A DNA stretch of 64,000 nt from Serpens sp964410065 (GTDB lineage Bacteria > Pseudomonadota > Gammaproteobacteria > Pseudomonadales > Pseudomonadaceae): assembly GCA_964410065.1 (NCBI GenBank), contig CAYPFO010000011.1, positions 16,780 to 80,779 of the forward strand, written 5' to 3'. Every line of letters starts with the position of its first letter. Position 1 is the first letter of the stretch. The notes under the pieces are model-generated. The model saw nothing but the letters and a program-made list of their open reading frames with translations. It searched no databases and was not told the origin of the DNA. Shown in pieces: positions 1 through 9,068 of the stretch. The position numbers were made by a program, and so were the translations under genes.

Positions 1-2
1 TC

Positions 3-260
3 CCTGGTGCTCTGCTGACCGTAACCATGTGGATCTGGTTTAACGGCCCCATTTACGTCGACAAATACGACCTGGCTGCAGAGCTGACTATCAACGACAG
101 CACCGGCAAACAAGTGGCGCTCTCTCGCAAAAGAATCAACCTGAAGCAGAACACCGGGCTCTGGGATGCTGACTACTTCAATACCCAGCTTGGTGCCAAG
201 CAGCTGACCCAGTTGGTCGAAGATCTACTGAAAGACGGCACTCAGCAGCTGACTCACTGA
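3..260 (+). CDS. C-terminal fragment of an unrecognised protein
   Basis: The frame is open from the left edge of the window to a TGA at 258-260, so this is probably the 3' end of a longer gene; a Met at 27 also exists but has no convincing ribosome-binding site. About 85 residues are visible: a hydrophobic start (ALLTVTMWIWF), then a soluble beta-rich stretch and a polar C-terminus. It lies 12 bp upstream of a lipoprotein gene on the same strand, suggesting one transcript and possibly a shared envelope role. I do not recognise the family. Reading it as a fragment is an inference from the open frame. Confidence 0.55.
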   Translation, partial: PGALLTVTMWIWFNGPIYVDKYDLAAELTINDSTGKQVALSRKRINLKQNTGLWDADYFNTQLGAKQLTQLVEDLLKDGTQQLTH

Positions 261-272
261 TAAGGACATCGC

Positions 273-848
273 ATGAAAAATTTGATTGGTTTGATCGCAA
301 TTGCCGCCACCCTGGCATTGCAAGGTTGCATGACGTACTCGCACAACCAACTTCAGCCTGTCGAGCAATGGCCGCTGATTGAAGAGAGCAAGGTTAAACC
401 AAGCGTTTATTTGAAGGCTCAATCTGAGTACCGCGCTAATGAAAACCCAAGCATCAGCGCCAATGTGGATAAGCTGGAAGCGTTGTTGCGCCAAGAGTTC
501 GTCGACAGTGGTCGTTTCTCTCGGGTTAGCACTCAGCAGGAAAAATCCGACATTTATGTGACTGCCACGCTGCGTAATCAGGAGGACAGCAATATTGCGC
601 TCGCCATGATAACGGGCTTCACAATGTTCCTTGTACCTGCCACGTTCGACAACACGCTGACCTTGGATCTGGTGTTCCGCGATGGTCAAGGCAATCAAAT
701 TGGTAAGGTCGAGAAACAGGAAAAACTGACCACTTGGATGCACCTGATTCTGATTTTCGCGCTGCCCTTTAACGAGTCCCTCGACAAGCTTCTGAGCGAC
801 TTGGCACAAAGCGCACTTGAAGAAGCCGCCAAACAAAACTTGATCTGA
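273..848 (+). CDS. Predicted outer-membrane or periplasmic lipoprotein
   Basis: 191-residue protein with a lipoprotein signal: short charged start, hydrophobic stretch and lipobox LQGC, so Cys19 would be the lipidated residue. An AAGGA ribosome-binding site precedes the ATG by six bases. The mature part is polar, with one hydrophobic segment around residues 110-123 (ALAMITGFTMFLVP) and another around 155-165. The two could anchor or pair with a membrane partner. It directly follows the gene fragment at the left edge, probably in one operon. No enzymatic motif is visible and the family is not recognised; an envelope role is inferred only from the lipid anchor. Confidence 0.8.
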   Translation: MKNLIGLIAIAATLALQGCMTYSHNQLQPVEQWPLIEESKVKPSVYLKAQSEYRANENPSISANVDKLEALLRQEFVDSGRFSRVSTQQEKSDIYVTATLRNQEDSNIALAMITGFTMFLVPATFDNTLTLDLVFRDGQGNQIGKVEKQEKLTTWMHLILIFALPFNESLDKLLSDLAQSALEEAAKQNLI

Positions 849-858
849 TGCCATTCAC

Positions 859-893
859 GCCGGCACGTCCACATTGGCCCTGCCGGCTCTTTT
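859..893 (+). terminator. Probable terminator after the lipoprotein gene
   Basis: Seven-base arms GCCGGCA / TGCCGGC separated by 15 bases are followed by a T-rich run (TCTTTTCCC). It lies 10 bp after the lipoprotein stop. The large loop makes it a modest candidate. Confidence 0.45.
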
Positions 894-975
894 CCCTCCT
901 CGTAACAGATCAATAATCAAGCTTCCTGCCGGAATGGCTGTTGGCTGCAGCCGCTTCACAATGGGTGGCCCGTGC

Positions 976-1773
976 TCACCGCCTCGTAAACACCTCATCC
1001 AGCAGATCATTCATCGCCTGAAACGCCCGCTCAGCCACGACCGGGTGGTATTCGTTGCGCCCCGGCACGTTGGCGTAGGGGTCGGTAAATGAGTGCACCG
1101 CGCCGCCGTAGCTGACCAGTTGCCAATCGACATCGGTGGCCTTCATTTCGGCGACGAAGCCGTCTACTTGCTCCTGCGGCACGCCGGGGTCGTTGGCGCC
1201 GTGCAGCACCAGCACCGGCGCCTTGATGTTGCGCGCATCGGCAGGGTTGGGCGTGTCGAGGTTGCCGTGGAAGGAGACAAAGGCGGCCAGATCGGCGCCC
1301 GAGCGGGCCAGTTCCAGAATGGCCCCGCCGCCAAAGCAGAAGCCGATGGCGCCCAGTTTCTGGCTATCCAAAGCCACTGCACCGGCCTGGGCCTTCAGGG
1401 CATCGACGGCGGCCTGGGTGCGCTTGCGCATTAGCGGGCGATCACCGCGCAGGCTCGTGGCGGCGGCCCGGGCTTCTTCGGGATTGCTGGGCCGTATGGC
1501 TTTGCCGTACAGGTCGGCGATCAGCACCACATACTTGTCGCTGGCCGCCCGCGCGGCTTTTTCGGTGGCGCGGTCGGTCACACCCAGCCAGTTGGGCACC
1601 ATGATCAACCCCGGGCGCGGGGTGGTCACCGCATCGTCGTAGACCAGCGTGCCTTCGAAGGTTTCGCCGTCGATCTGGTAGGCCACCGGCTTGGCCACCA
1701 CCGCCGCGTCGGCGAGGCCGATCATCCCCAGCAGCGACAGGGCCACGGCCGAGGGAAGCAATGTTGGGTTCAT
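976..1773 (-). CDS. Dienelactone hydrolase family protein, exported
   Basis: 265-residue alpha/beta hydrolase of the dienelactone hydrolase family, which hydrolyses esters or lactones through a Cys-His-Asp triad. The nucleophile motif GFCFGGG is visible, the acid lies near LHGANDPGVP and the histidine is in GGAVHSFTDP. The start at 1773 was chosen over a longer frame because GGAGA precedes it at proper spacing and the product then begins with a clean signal peptide ending LADA. That predicts a periplasmic enzyme, unlike classical cytoplasmic dienelactone hydrolases. It has no aromatic-degradation neighbours, so the natural substrate is unknown. The PhoD-like gene ends 68 bp upstream on the same strand. 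Confidence 0.85.
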   Translation of the reverse strand: MNPTLLPSAVALSLLGMIGLADAAVVAKPVAYQIDGETFEGTLVYDDAVTTPRPGLIMVPNWLGVTDRATEKAARAASDKYVVLIADLYGKAIRPSNPEEARAAATSLRGDRPLMRKRTQAAVDALKAQAGAVALDSQKLGAIGFCFGGGAILELARSGADLAAFVSFHGNLDTPNPADARNIKAPVLVLHGANDPGVPQEQVDGFVAEMKATDVDWQLVSYGGAVHSFTDPYANVPGRNEYHPVVAERAFQAMNDLLDEVFTRR

Positions 1774-1841
1774 CTGCAATTCTCCATTGAGCTGCCCACA
1801 ACAGTAGCTGCTGCCACCTGTCACCGTTCGAAGAACGCGGC

Positions 1842-3785
1842 TTACTCGCGTGAGGTGAGAAAAGCCGTCGGCGGTGAACCATCGGCGTTCAGCTGAAAGA
1901 TCTCGGCCGGCTTGCCGCTGGTATCGAGCACCAGCAAACCAATGCCACTGCCGTTCCACAGGCGCTCGCCGGCCTGGCTGCGATCGGGCACGCGCGGCAC
2001 GACTTCCAGCCGGCGGCGCTTGGTCAGCCAGTTCAGCGGTGACCAGGGCGCGTAGAGCCAGCGGTTGAGGCGGTCGAACCAGTCGAGCAAACGCCGGGGA
2101 AACTCGTTCTTCACACCGCTGCTGGTGATCTGCCAGAGCTGCGGGCCGCTGTCGCGGGCACGAATATGCAGCTCGTAGACGAACGAATAATGCACGTCAC
2201 CCGAGAGGATCACGTAGTTACCGGGCGTGCGTGAGTGACGGAAGATGTTCATCATCACGTGGGCCGCGCCCCGGTGCGCCATCCAGTTTTCCGCATCAAC
2301 CAGCAGCGCATGCCCCGCCCAGCTGAAGATGCGCTGCACAGTCTCGATCAGCTTGACACCGAACATGGGGGTCGGCGACACGATGAGCACGGCCGGATGA
2401 TCCAGCAAATGCTGCTGGAATTCGCTCAGCGCCTCCCAGTCCATCAGGCCCGAGGGACGGCTCAGGTTACGCTCGCTGCGCCAGCGACGGGTACGGGTAT
2501 CCAGCACCACCAGCGGCGGCTCGGTGGCCAGTTCATAACCCCAGCCGTGGAAGTGGCGCAGGTCTTCGATCAGGCGATCCTGTTGTGCGCAGTCCAGCCC
2601 GTCGCCGTCGGCCACGTCCATCAGCTGCTGCGTCTGCGCCAGCAGCTCGGTGAACCGCTCGGGCTGGTTGCCCCAGGCTTGGCACAGCAGGTAGGCGACC
2701 AACGCGTTGCCAATGATGCGCCGCGACAGCGGATGACCATAGGCGGTCTCCTCCCAGCGCGCGGAGAGGTTCCAGTCGTCGGTGATGTCGTGGTCGTCGA
2801 AAATCATCAGCGTCGGCACATGGGCCAGCGCACGCGCGGCCCGTGGCAAACCTTGCCGGAAGCCCTGCAGGCACTCCTCTTCGCGCCGGTAACGTTCGGC
2901 CTGCTTGGCGGTGAGCGAGCTCGGCATCTCCGGCGCGATCAGCGACCAGCATTCCGGTGTCCAGACCAGCAGGTACATGGCCATGACTTCGGCGAAGGTA
3001 ATCAAGTGGTTGTGTCCGTTGGCCGTGGTGAACACCGGTTTTTCCACCCCGCCAAAGAAGCGCTCGCGCAGCGCCTCGTTGGACTTGAACGCGGGCAGCA
3101 AGTCCTCACGTCGGTAATAGGTGGCCGGATGGCGGAACAGCTCCTCGCTGTCAGCCACCACCGCGCCTTCCAGCCGCTCGCCATACAGCCCAAGCCGGTT
3201 GATCAGCGCATGAATGGCCACCAGCATCGGGCCGGCCACATCGTCGGCGTACACCTGATCGCCGGTCATCAACAGCAGCGCCGGGCGGCCTTGCGGGTTA
3301 TCGAGTTGCTGGCCGAGCAGTTCATCGACACACAACAGGCCGTCTTTGGCCGTATGGTGCGGCTTGCGACACGAACCGTGCAGCACGCGGTCGAGGCGGG
3401 ACTTGATGACGAAGCTGGGCCATGTCGCCTCCTCATACAGCAGGTGCGGCGCCCATTCGGCCATGCCCTGCTCCGCCTGCCCCGCTTCGTGCACGCGCAG
3501 GTCGTAGTGGATCAGGTTGTCGCTGGGCAGTGGCTGGTCCAGCGCGACGTCGATCAGGTGCAGCACCGCCTCGCGGCCGATCCGCACGTAATTGCAGAGG
3601 GTATCGTCCAGCGCGATGCGTTGCGCGCCGTTTGCAGCGCTTTCCAGCAGCAGCGAAAGGTGTAGCGGCCGCGAGCCCACCAGCCAGAACACCAGGCGAC
3701 CCGGTTCGGCACGACGCAACAGCGGACCCGCGAGAACGGCAGGCAAGGTTTCGGAATGAACAGCAGAATCAATCTGGAATGGCAT
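1842..3785 (-). CDS. PhoD-like metallophosphatase family protein
   Basis: About 647 residues resembling the PhoD-like alkaline phosphatase/phosphodiesterase superfamily. Metal-ligand type motifs are visible: LMTGDQVYADD, IFDDHDITDDWN and ILSGDVHYSFVYE, in the order expected for the PhoD fold. No signal peptide is seen, so it is probably cytoplasmic, unlike exported PhoD enzymes. The start is uncertain: ATG at 3785 (MPFQID) fits how I remember Pseudomonas relatives, ATG at 3824 is possible, and none has a strong ribosome-binding site. The substrate is unknown; phosphodiester cleavage is a family-based inference. Confidence 0.8.
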   Translation of the reverse strand: MPFQIDSAVHSETLPAVLAGPLLRRAEPGRLVFWLVGSRPLHLSLLLESAANGAQRIALDDTLCNYVRIGREAVLHLIDVALDQPLPSDNLIHYDLRVHEAGQAEQGMAEWAPHLLYEEATWPSFVIKSRLDRVLHGSCRKPHHTAKDGLLCVDELLGQQLDNPQGRPALLLMTGDQVYADDVAGPMLVAIHALINRLGLYGERLEGAVVADSEELFRHPATYYRREDLLPAFKSNEALRERFFGGVEKPVFTTANGHNHLITFAEVMAMYLLVWTPECWSLIAPEMPSSLTAKQAERYRREEECLQGFRQGLPRAARALAHVPTLMIFDDHDITDDWNLSARWEETAYGHPLSRRIIGNALVAYLLCQAWGNQPERFTELLAQTQQLMDVADGDGLDCAQQDRLIEDLRHFHGWGYELATEPPLVVLDTRTRRWRSERNLSRPSGLMDWEALSEFQQHLLDHPAVLIVSPTPMFGVKLIETVQRIFSWAGHALLVDAENWMAHRGAAHVMMNIFRHSRTPGNYVILSGDVHYSFVYELHIRARDSGPQLWQITSSGVKNEFPRRLLDWFDRLNRWLYAPWSPLNWLTKRRRLEVVPRVPDRSQAGERLWNGSGIGLLVLDTSGKPAEIFQLNADGSPPTAFLTSRE

Positions 3786-3947
3786 AGGCGCGTAGCTAAC
3801 GGAGGGTCGAGCGAGTGGGGGCATAGTGTGACAGCGTCGACACCTACTGTGTCGCTGCCGAGCGTCATTGCACCTGGCTTCGTGCTTGAGTTTCAACCAA
3901 TCGGATCTAGGTTGAAGAGATTGCTAACCAACGGATTGGGTGCGTAG

Positions 3948-4313
3948 ATGAAACGGATTTTATATGCGTACGTAGGGGCTCTGGGGCTTGCCATCGTCGC
4001 CACCGGCGCGGTTGCCAAGGATTTTGCCTGTCTAATGGAGAACAGCGCTGGCGCCATGCGCGTCAAGGATTGCATCCATACCGACGAGCTGAGTGAAACT
4101 GAGCTGAAGAAAATGTGCGACGGCCTTTCCAAGACCGCCGAAGCACTCGGCGCCGCGGCGGCGAAGATCACCTACCTGTCGTCCTGCCCCGCCGGCCACC
4201 AGGCCTCGTGCAAAGGGCTTTTCGGCAAGCCGATCACCGCCTATTACTACGAACACGATCCCCTGATCGATCTGCCCAACGGCTGCGCGATGCTGGGCGG
4301 TGCCCTCAAGTAG
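3948..4313 (+). CDS. Small exported six-cysteine protein of unknown function
   Basis: 121 residues with an N-terminal signal peptide (cleavage likely after AVA near residue 23), giving a mature periplasmic protein of about 98 residues. Six cysteines (28, 42, 57, 80, 88, 113) suggest three disulfides and an oxidised compartment. There is no clear Shine-Dalgarno sequence before the ATG and no recognised domain. It faces away from the PhoD-like gene and converges on the exporter gene downstream. Export and disulfides are inferred from composition; function is unknown. Confidence 0.65.
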   Translation: MKRILYAYVGALGLAIVATGAVAKDFACLMENSAGAMRVKDCIHTDELSETELKKMCDGLSKTAEALGAAAAKITYLSSCPAGHQASCKGLFGKPITAYYYEHDPLIDLPNGCAMLGGALK

Positions 4314-4346
4314 TCGCGCTGCAAAGTGCGCCGAGCCGTGAAGCGA

Positions 4347-5549
4347 TCAGGCCGGCACAGCCGGTACCGTCTTTCTACCGCTCCCGAAGCGCAGCATCGT
4401 CACCCCACACAGTAACAGGCCGGCCACTGCCAGCACGCCGCCGACCAGGCCGATGTTCGCCAGGCCCAGCTGTTGGCTGACCACGCTGCCGAGCAACGCA
4501 CCGGCGCCGATGCCCACGTTGAAGATGCCGGAAAACAGCGACATGGCCACATCGGTGGCGTCCGAGGCGTGGTGCAGCACCTTCGATTGCAGGGACAGGG
4601 TAAAACACAGGATGGCGATGCCCCACACCGCGCTCAATACACAAATACCGATCACTGAGCCGGCGGCCGGCAGCAGCAACAAGAGGCACAACGCCAGGAT
4701 GAAGATCGCGCCGAACAAAAAACCCTGGGAATAGCGGCTGCTGTAACGGCTGAACAGCACTGAGCCGAAAATGCTCGCGCCGCCGAACAGCAGCAAAATA
4801 AGCGTGGTCATGTTGCCGCTAAGCTGCGCCACCTGTCGGGCAAACGGCTCGATGTAGCTGTAGGCGGTGAATTGCGCCGTGATGACCAAGGCAGTCAGCA
4901 CATAGATCGAGACCAGAGCCGGGCGCTTGAAGAGCAGCGGCAGGCTCTGCAGCGAGCCGGAGTTCTGGCTGGGCAGCAACGGCAAGGTGCGGGCCAGGCA
5001 CAGCAAGGTCAGGGCCGCCAGCCCGGCGATGGCCAAAAAGGTCATGCGCCAGCCGAGGATTTCTCCGACCACTCGGCCCAGCGGAATCCCCAGCACCATG
5101 GCCAGCGTGGTGCCCGTGGCCAACAGACCCAGCGCCTGTGCGGCCTTGCCCGGAGGGGCCACGCGCACTGCCAGGGAGGCGGTAATCGACCAGAACACGG
5201 CATGGGAAAAGGCGATGCCGGTGCGGCTCAGCACCAGCACCTCATAACTCCAGGCCACACTGGAAAGCAGGTGGCTGACGATGAACAACGCAAAGACGCC
5301 TATCAGCAGCTTGCGGCGCTCGACGCTGCGCGTCAGCAACATCAGCGGCAGCGAGGTGAGCGCCACGATCCAGGCATATACCGTGAGCATCAGCCCGACC
5401 TGGGCGGTCGGCATTTCGAAGCTGTGGCCAATATCGCTGAGCAACGCGACCGGCACGAACTCGGTGGTGTTGAAAATAAACGCAGCCAGCGCCAGCGCGG
5501 CCACGCTGAGCCAGCTACCGCCTTGGGCGGTACTCTCGGGAGTTGTCAT
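4347..5549 (-). CDS. sotB: MFS sugar efflux transporter, SotB type
   Basis: 400-residue major facilitator with about twelve hydrophobic segments and a short polar N-terminus. The opening helix pattern AAFIFNTTEFVPVALLSDI and the loop ending TRSVERRKLL match the SotB/YdeA sugar exporter branch of the drug:H+ antiporter family. That group expels sugars such as arabinose or lactose and IPTG by proton antiport at the inner membrane. It is a single gene converging on the six-cysteine protein. The substrate in this organism is not deducible from sequence; general efflux is the safe statement. Confidence 0.85.
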   Translation of the reverse strand: MTTPESTAQGGSWLSVAALALAAFIFNTTEFVPVALLSDIGHSFEMPTAQVGLMLTVYAWIVALTSLPLMLLTRSVERRKLLIGVFALFIVSHLLSSVAWSYEVLVLSRTGIAFSHAVFWSITASLAVRVAPPGKAAQALGLLATGTTLAMVLGIPLGRVVGEILGWRMTFLAIAGLAALTLLCLARTLPLLPSQNSGSLQSLPLLFKRPALVSIYVLTALVITAQFTAYSYIEPFARQVAQLSGNMTTLILLLFGGASIFGSVLFSRYSSRYSQGFLFGAIFILALCLLLLLPAAGSVIGICVLSAVWGIAILCFTLSLQSKVLHHASDATDVAMSLFSGIFNVGIGAGALLGSVVSQQLGLANIGLVGGVLAVAGLLLCGVTMLRFGSGRKTVPAVPA

Positions 5550-5958
5550 GGGACGGAATCAAAACCAGGCGAATCGAGCCAAAGGAAAAACCAGGGACGC
5601 GCCCGCTCATCGCACGAATCAGCGGCAACCGCAGGCAGAAGCGCCTGGGGCAACGGGACCCAGGAGAACGGGTACGCCCTGAAAACCGGCGGATTCTATG
5701 CCTCGTGATGGGCGACTACAACGGGCGCTGGATGCCGAGCGTGCCGGCCGTCCGATCCGCGAGGCGGGATAGGCAGGGTTCGCGCTCCGGTTGTTAGCGG
5801 CAATAGCGCGCATTCGCCACAAGGTTGTTGGCCAAGCGTGCGCTTCTGCTTAGGCTGGGCACCCGGGCTTATCGCAGGCGACTCGCGCGGGCCCATACTA
5901 TTTCTCTCGGCGAAGTGATCACACTTCGCACGCAATCCGATCAGAAGAGGCGTCGATC
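5550..5958. other. Intergenic region without a gene
   Basis: About 400 bp between the divergent exporter and helicase genes. No frame with a convincing start and codon use was found. It should hold both promoters; the only structure I can point to is the hairpin at 5910-5929. Confidence 0.6.
5910..5929. promoter_or_regulatory. Perfect inverted repeat upstream of the helicase gene
   Basis: GCGAAGTG and CACTTCGC form perfect 8-base arms around ATCA, ending 29 bases before the helicase ATG. It could be an operator or a 5' leader hairpin. No known regulator consensus was recognised. Confidence 0.4.
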
Positions 5959-8412
5959 ATGCGCAAGGCCGATATCCAGCACCGCCAGGCCATCCAGCTC
6001 GAGCGGTTGCAGCGGTTCCTGGACTGGGCTACCGCGAGACACCCGGAGTTCGCGCAGAACAAGCGCCACCAGGACGACTGGTTCCTCGCCTACCAGGGTC
6101 ATCGCATCGCGGAAATTGGTCGCGCGGCGCGGGCGTTCTGGCTCGGGCTTACCGAAAGTGCCGTTGACACCGTACTGGCCCATCCCGAGCCGACAAGCCT
6201 GATCGGCCGCATCCTCGCGCGCGACGTGCATGACTATGCCTGCACGGTGGATGTCTTCGGCATCGAAAAAACCGTCAACTGCGGCGTGCAGACCTTTCTC
6301 AACAGCGCCTGGGCCTCGCGCTTGGCGGACAGCACCTCCAGCGACACGTTTGAAGCAACGGTGCGGCACGCCGTACAGGCATGGGTGCGCGAGCGCCTGC
6401 ACATGCTGGAGCGGCCGTTCGCCACATTGAGCGATGAGCAAAAAGAACAAACCCTGGCCACATTGCGCCCTACCCTGGCCGGCGTCGATGCGTTTGCGGC
6501 CACGGCCGTCGACACCCTGAATGAAGTCATGCACGAGCTGCGCTACGTGGTGGAACTTCGCCACGGCAGCCTGGCGCTCGACGTGCAGCGCCGTGTGCCG
6601 GCAGGCCATGGCCATGTGCTCAGCGATCACGAGGTGCGCGACTGGAAGGCGCAGGATCGCCAGGCGCTGGAAGAAAAATTTGCCCTGCTGGTGGACCAGG
6701 CCGGTGACTTCGACCTGCAATTGCTGGGACAAAAACGCCTGAACGAGATTTTCTTCATGGAGCCGCAAAAGCTCATCCGCTCGGTGCGCTATGCGCGCCA
6801 GGCCCATCAGGAAAAGATGGCGTTTGCCGTGCTACTGGAGAACCCGCGCTTCGCCCATTACCACAAGCTGTACCCGGCGCGGCGGCTGACCCGCACCTGG
6901 ACCGCGCTGCTCGGCCCGACCAATAGCGGCAAGACCCACCGCGCCATCGAGTCGATGGCCGCCGCCACCCACGGTATTTACCTGTCGCCCCTGCGCCTGA
7001 TGGCGCTGGAAAACCAGGAGCGCATCGAAGACATGGGCGTGCCCTGCTCACTGGTCACCGGCGAGGAAGAGATCATTCGCGAAGGCGCCACGCACTTTTG
7101 CTGCACGGTCGAAGAGTTCGCCCGCTTCCGCGATCAGCATTGGGACGTAGTGGTGATCGACGAAGTGCAGATGATGGCCGACGAGCAACGCGGCTGGGCC
7201 TGGGTGGATGCGCTGGTCAGTGCCTATACGCCAGAGCTGATCATGACCGGCCCGGCGCTGATCGAGCCGTCGCTGAAAACCCTCTGCGAGCTGTGCGAAG
7301 ACCGCCTGGTGATCAAGCGCACCAAGCGCCTGTCGCCGGTGGATGTGGCGCGCCATTCCACCACGCTCAAGAAGCTCGACGAAGGCTCGTTGCTGGTGGC
7401 GTTCAGTCGCAAGACCGTGCTGGAACTCAAGGGCCTGCTGGAGATGACCGGCAAGAGCGTGTCGGTGGTCTATGGCGCGCTGTCGCCCGAAGTGCGCCGC
7501 GAGCAGGCCCGGCGCTTCCGTGAAGGCGAGGCGGACCTGATGGTGGCCACCGATGCGGTGGGCATGGGCCTGAACCTGCCGGCGCACACGCTGTGCTTTT
7601 ACACCGACGAGAAATTCGACGGCATCCAGAACCGTCAGCTCAAGGTGCAGGAGGTCAAGCAGATCGGTGGACGCGCCGGGCGCTTCGGCCACCACGACAA
7701 CGGCTACATCACCGCGCTGGACCCGCAGACCCTGCAGTCGATCAAGCGCCTGTTCAACAGCCCGGACGTGCCGATCGACCTGGCGCAGTTTCAGGTGCGC
7801 CCGTCCATCGAGCACCTCACCGCGATTGCCGAACTGATGAACGACCCCAGCCTGCTGCGCGCCTGGCTGACCTTCAATCGCAACATCAACTTCGGCGAGG
7901 AATTCATTTCCATCCTGCCGGACGAGCTAGCCGACTGGATTGCGCTGATCGACGACCCGGACATTGAGCTCTGGCTGCGCTGGATCTTTGCCTGCACGCC
8001 CATCCGCGGCGGACTGGACAGCCCCGCCAGCACCTTCGCCCAGCAGTGGCTGCAAAAGGTGGCGCGCGGCGCCGCTATCGAACCACCCCGGCTGCTGATC
8101 AACGCCGAACTGGCGACCCTGGAAAGCTCGCTGCACATCATCGAAACCTACCTGCACCTGGCACGCACCCTGCCGGATTATTTCCCCGGCGTGGAACGCG
8201 GCGAGGAACACCGTAGCCTGCTCAACGACGCCATCACCCGCGAACTGTCGCGGCGGCGCCCCCCGAAACGCACCGACCAGCGCCGCATCAAGGGCGACAC
8301 GAAAAGCTGCCAGCAATGCGGCAAGCCGATGCCCTTACTGGAAAGCCAATTTCGCTTGTGCCAGGGATGCTATCGGGCGCAGCAGCAAAGAGGCGGCCGG
8401 GGAAGGCAGTAA
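5959..8412 (+). CDS. SUV3-like DExH-box RNA helicase with C-terminal zinc motif
   Basis: 817-residue superfamily-2 helicase. An N-terminal region of about 300 residues without obvious motifs precedes Walker A GPTNSGKTH (319-327) and the DEVQ box (401-404), with the helicase C-domain motif QIGGRAGRFG further on. GPTNSGKT with DEVQ is the hallmark of the SUV3 group, best known as the mitochondrial RNA degradosome helicase. The C-terminus has two CxxC pairs (CQQC, CQGC), likely a zinc ribbon. ATP-dependent RNA unwinding is inferred from the family. It is monocistronic, and an AGAGG sequence lies about ten bases before the ATG. Confidence 0.85.
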   Translation: MRKADIQHRQAIQLERLQRFLDWATARHPEFAQNKRHQDDWFLAYQGHRIAEIGRAARAFWLGLTESAVDTVLAHPEPTSLIGRILARDVHDYACTVDVFGIEKTVNCGVQTFLNSAWASRLADSTSSDTFEATVRHAVQAWVRERLHMLERPFATLSDEQKEQTLATLRPTLAGVDAFAATAVDTLNEVMHELRYVVELRHGSLALDVQRRVPAGHGHVLSDHEVRDWKAQDRQALEEKFALLVDQAGDFDLQLLGQKRLNEIFFMEPQKLIRSVRYARQAHQEKMAFAVLLENPRFAHYHKLYPARRLTRTWTALLGPTNSGKTHRAIESMAAATHGIYLSPLRLMALENQERIEDMGVPCSLVTGEEEIIREGATHFCCTVEEFARFRDQHWDVVVIDEVQMMADEQRGWAWVDALVSAYTPELIMTGPALIEPSLKTLCELCEDRLVIKRTKRLSPVDVARHSTTLKKLDEGSLLVAFSRKTVLELKGLLEMTGKSVSVVYGALSPEVRREQARRFREGEADLMVATDAVGMGLNLPAHTLCFYTDEKFDGIQNRQLKVQEVKQIGGRAGRFGHHDNGYITALDPQTLQSIKRLFNSPDVPIDLAQFQVRPSIEHLTAIAELMNDPSLLRAWLTFNRNINFGEEFISILPDELADWIALIDDPDIELWLRWIFACTPIRGGLDSPASTFAQQWLQKVARGAAIEPPRLLINAELATLESSLHIIETYLHLARTLPDYFPGVERGEEHRSLLNDAITRELSRRRPPKRTDQRRIKGDTKSCQQCGKPMPLLESQFRLCQGCYRAQQQRGGRGRQ

Positions 8413-8442
8413 CCATTTACGCCGCCACGCTCCGGCGTTTTT

Positions 8443-8555
8443 GTAGGGCGGGTATCGCTTTTTACATCCACCATGGCTCTGCTCGGTGGACCGCCACCCG
8501 GTGGACCGCCACCCGGTAGATCGCCACCCGGTGGATCGATGAAACGCACCCTACG
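8443..8555. repeat. Family B intergenic element, copy 1
   Basis: A 113-bp element starting GTAGGGCGGG and ending GCACCCTACG, with a core CGCTTTTTACATCCACC shared with two copies near 27.4 kb. It contains a 15-bp tandem unit GGTGGAYCGCCACCC, present here as three full copies plus a partial one. Each unit has GGTGG/CCACC arms, so it can fold. It lies between the helicase and the downstream minus-strand gene. No coding signal is seen. Confidence 0.75.
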
Positions 8556-8585
8556 CTCGATTATCAAAGACCGAGAGGGCACACC

Positions 8586-8927
8586 CTAACTGAGCATGTC
8601 GATCATCATCGCGTTGGTATAAACCAGACTGCCATCGCTGGCCCGATGCCCGACCAAGTGGAATTGGCCGCGCTGATCCTCTGGGCGCAAATAGACCCGC
8701 AAATGACAATCGGCCAAGGGTCCGCATTCGGGTGGTGGAATCAGTTCCAGCGTCGACAGATCAGACTCGATGAACACCTCCGCTTCTCCGCTCTTCACCA
8801 ACCGTTCTTCAGCCTGTTCCAGCTGCCGGTGATGGTTGCCGTCGATATAGAAATGAAAAATGCCCAGTGGGCTGGAGGCTTGCTCGGGGCTGGGCTTGCA
8901 CCAGCCTTCGATATCCAGGGTACTCAT
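8586..8927 (-). CDS. Conserved hypothetical protein, 113 residues
   Basis: Small acidic cytoplasmic protein without signal peptide or membrane helix. The start at 8927 is set by AGGAAGG seven bases upstream; the longer open frame runs through the next intergenic region and is rejected. No catalytic motif was recognised. The pattern of mixed beta-strand and polar segments (FHFYIDGNH, ADCHLRVYL, GQFHLVGHRA) suggests a compact alpha/beta domain. Function unknown. Confidence 0.7.
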   Translation of the reverse strand: MSTLDIEGWCKPSPEQASSPLGIFHFYIDGNHHRQLEQAEERLVKSGEAEVFIESDLSTLELIPPPECGPLADCHLRVYLRPEDQRGQFHLVGHRASDGSLVYTNAMMIDMLS

Positions 8928-9068
8928 GGCGAACCTTCCTGATGAGCGGGACACTCGCCCCATTACCCAACTTGGACAAGCCGGCTGGCGAAGTTGATCC
9001 CGTGCGAGGCTGACTGAACGACACACCTGCCGATCAGTCCCAATAAGGAACCCAACGGGAGTCTCGCC

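Noticed and set aside
2235..3665. 476-codon plus-strand frame
   Set aside because: Antisense to the PhoD-like gene, whose motifs are clear. Rich in His, Gln and Arg, as expected for a shadow.
8480..8540. 15-bp repeats considered as a CRISPR array
   Set aside because: Units are contiguous with no unique spacers and no cas genes nearby.
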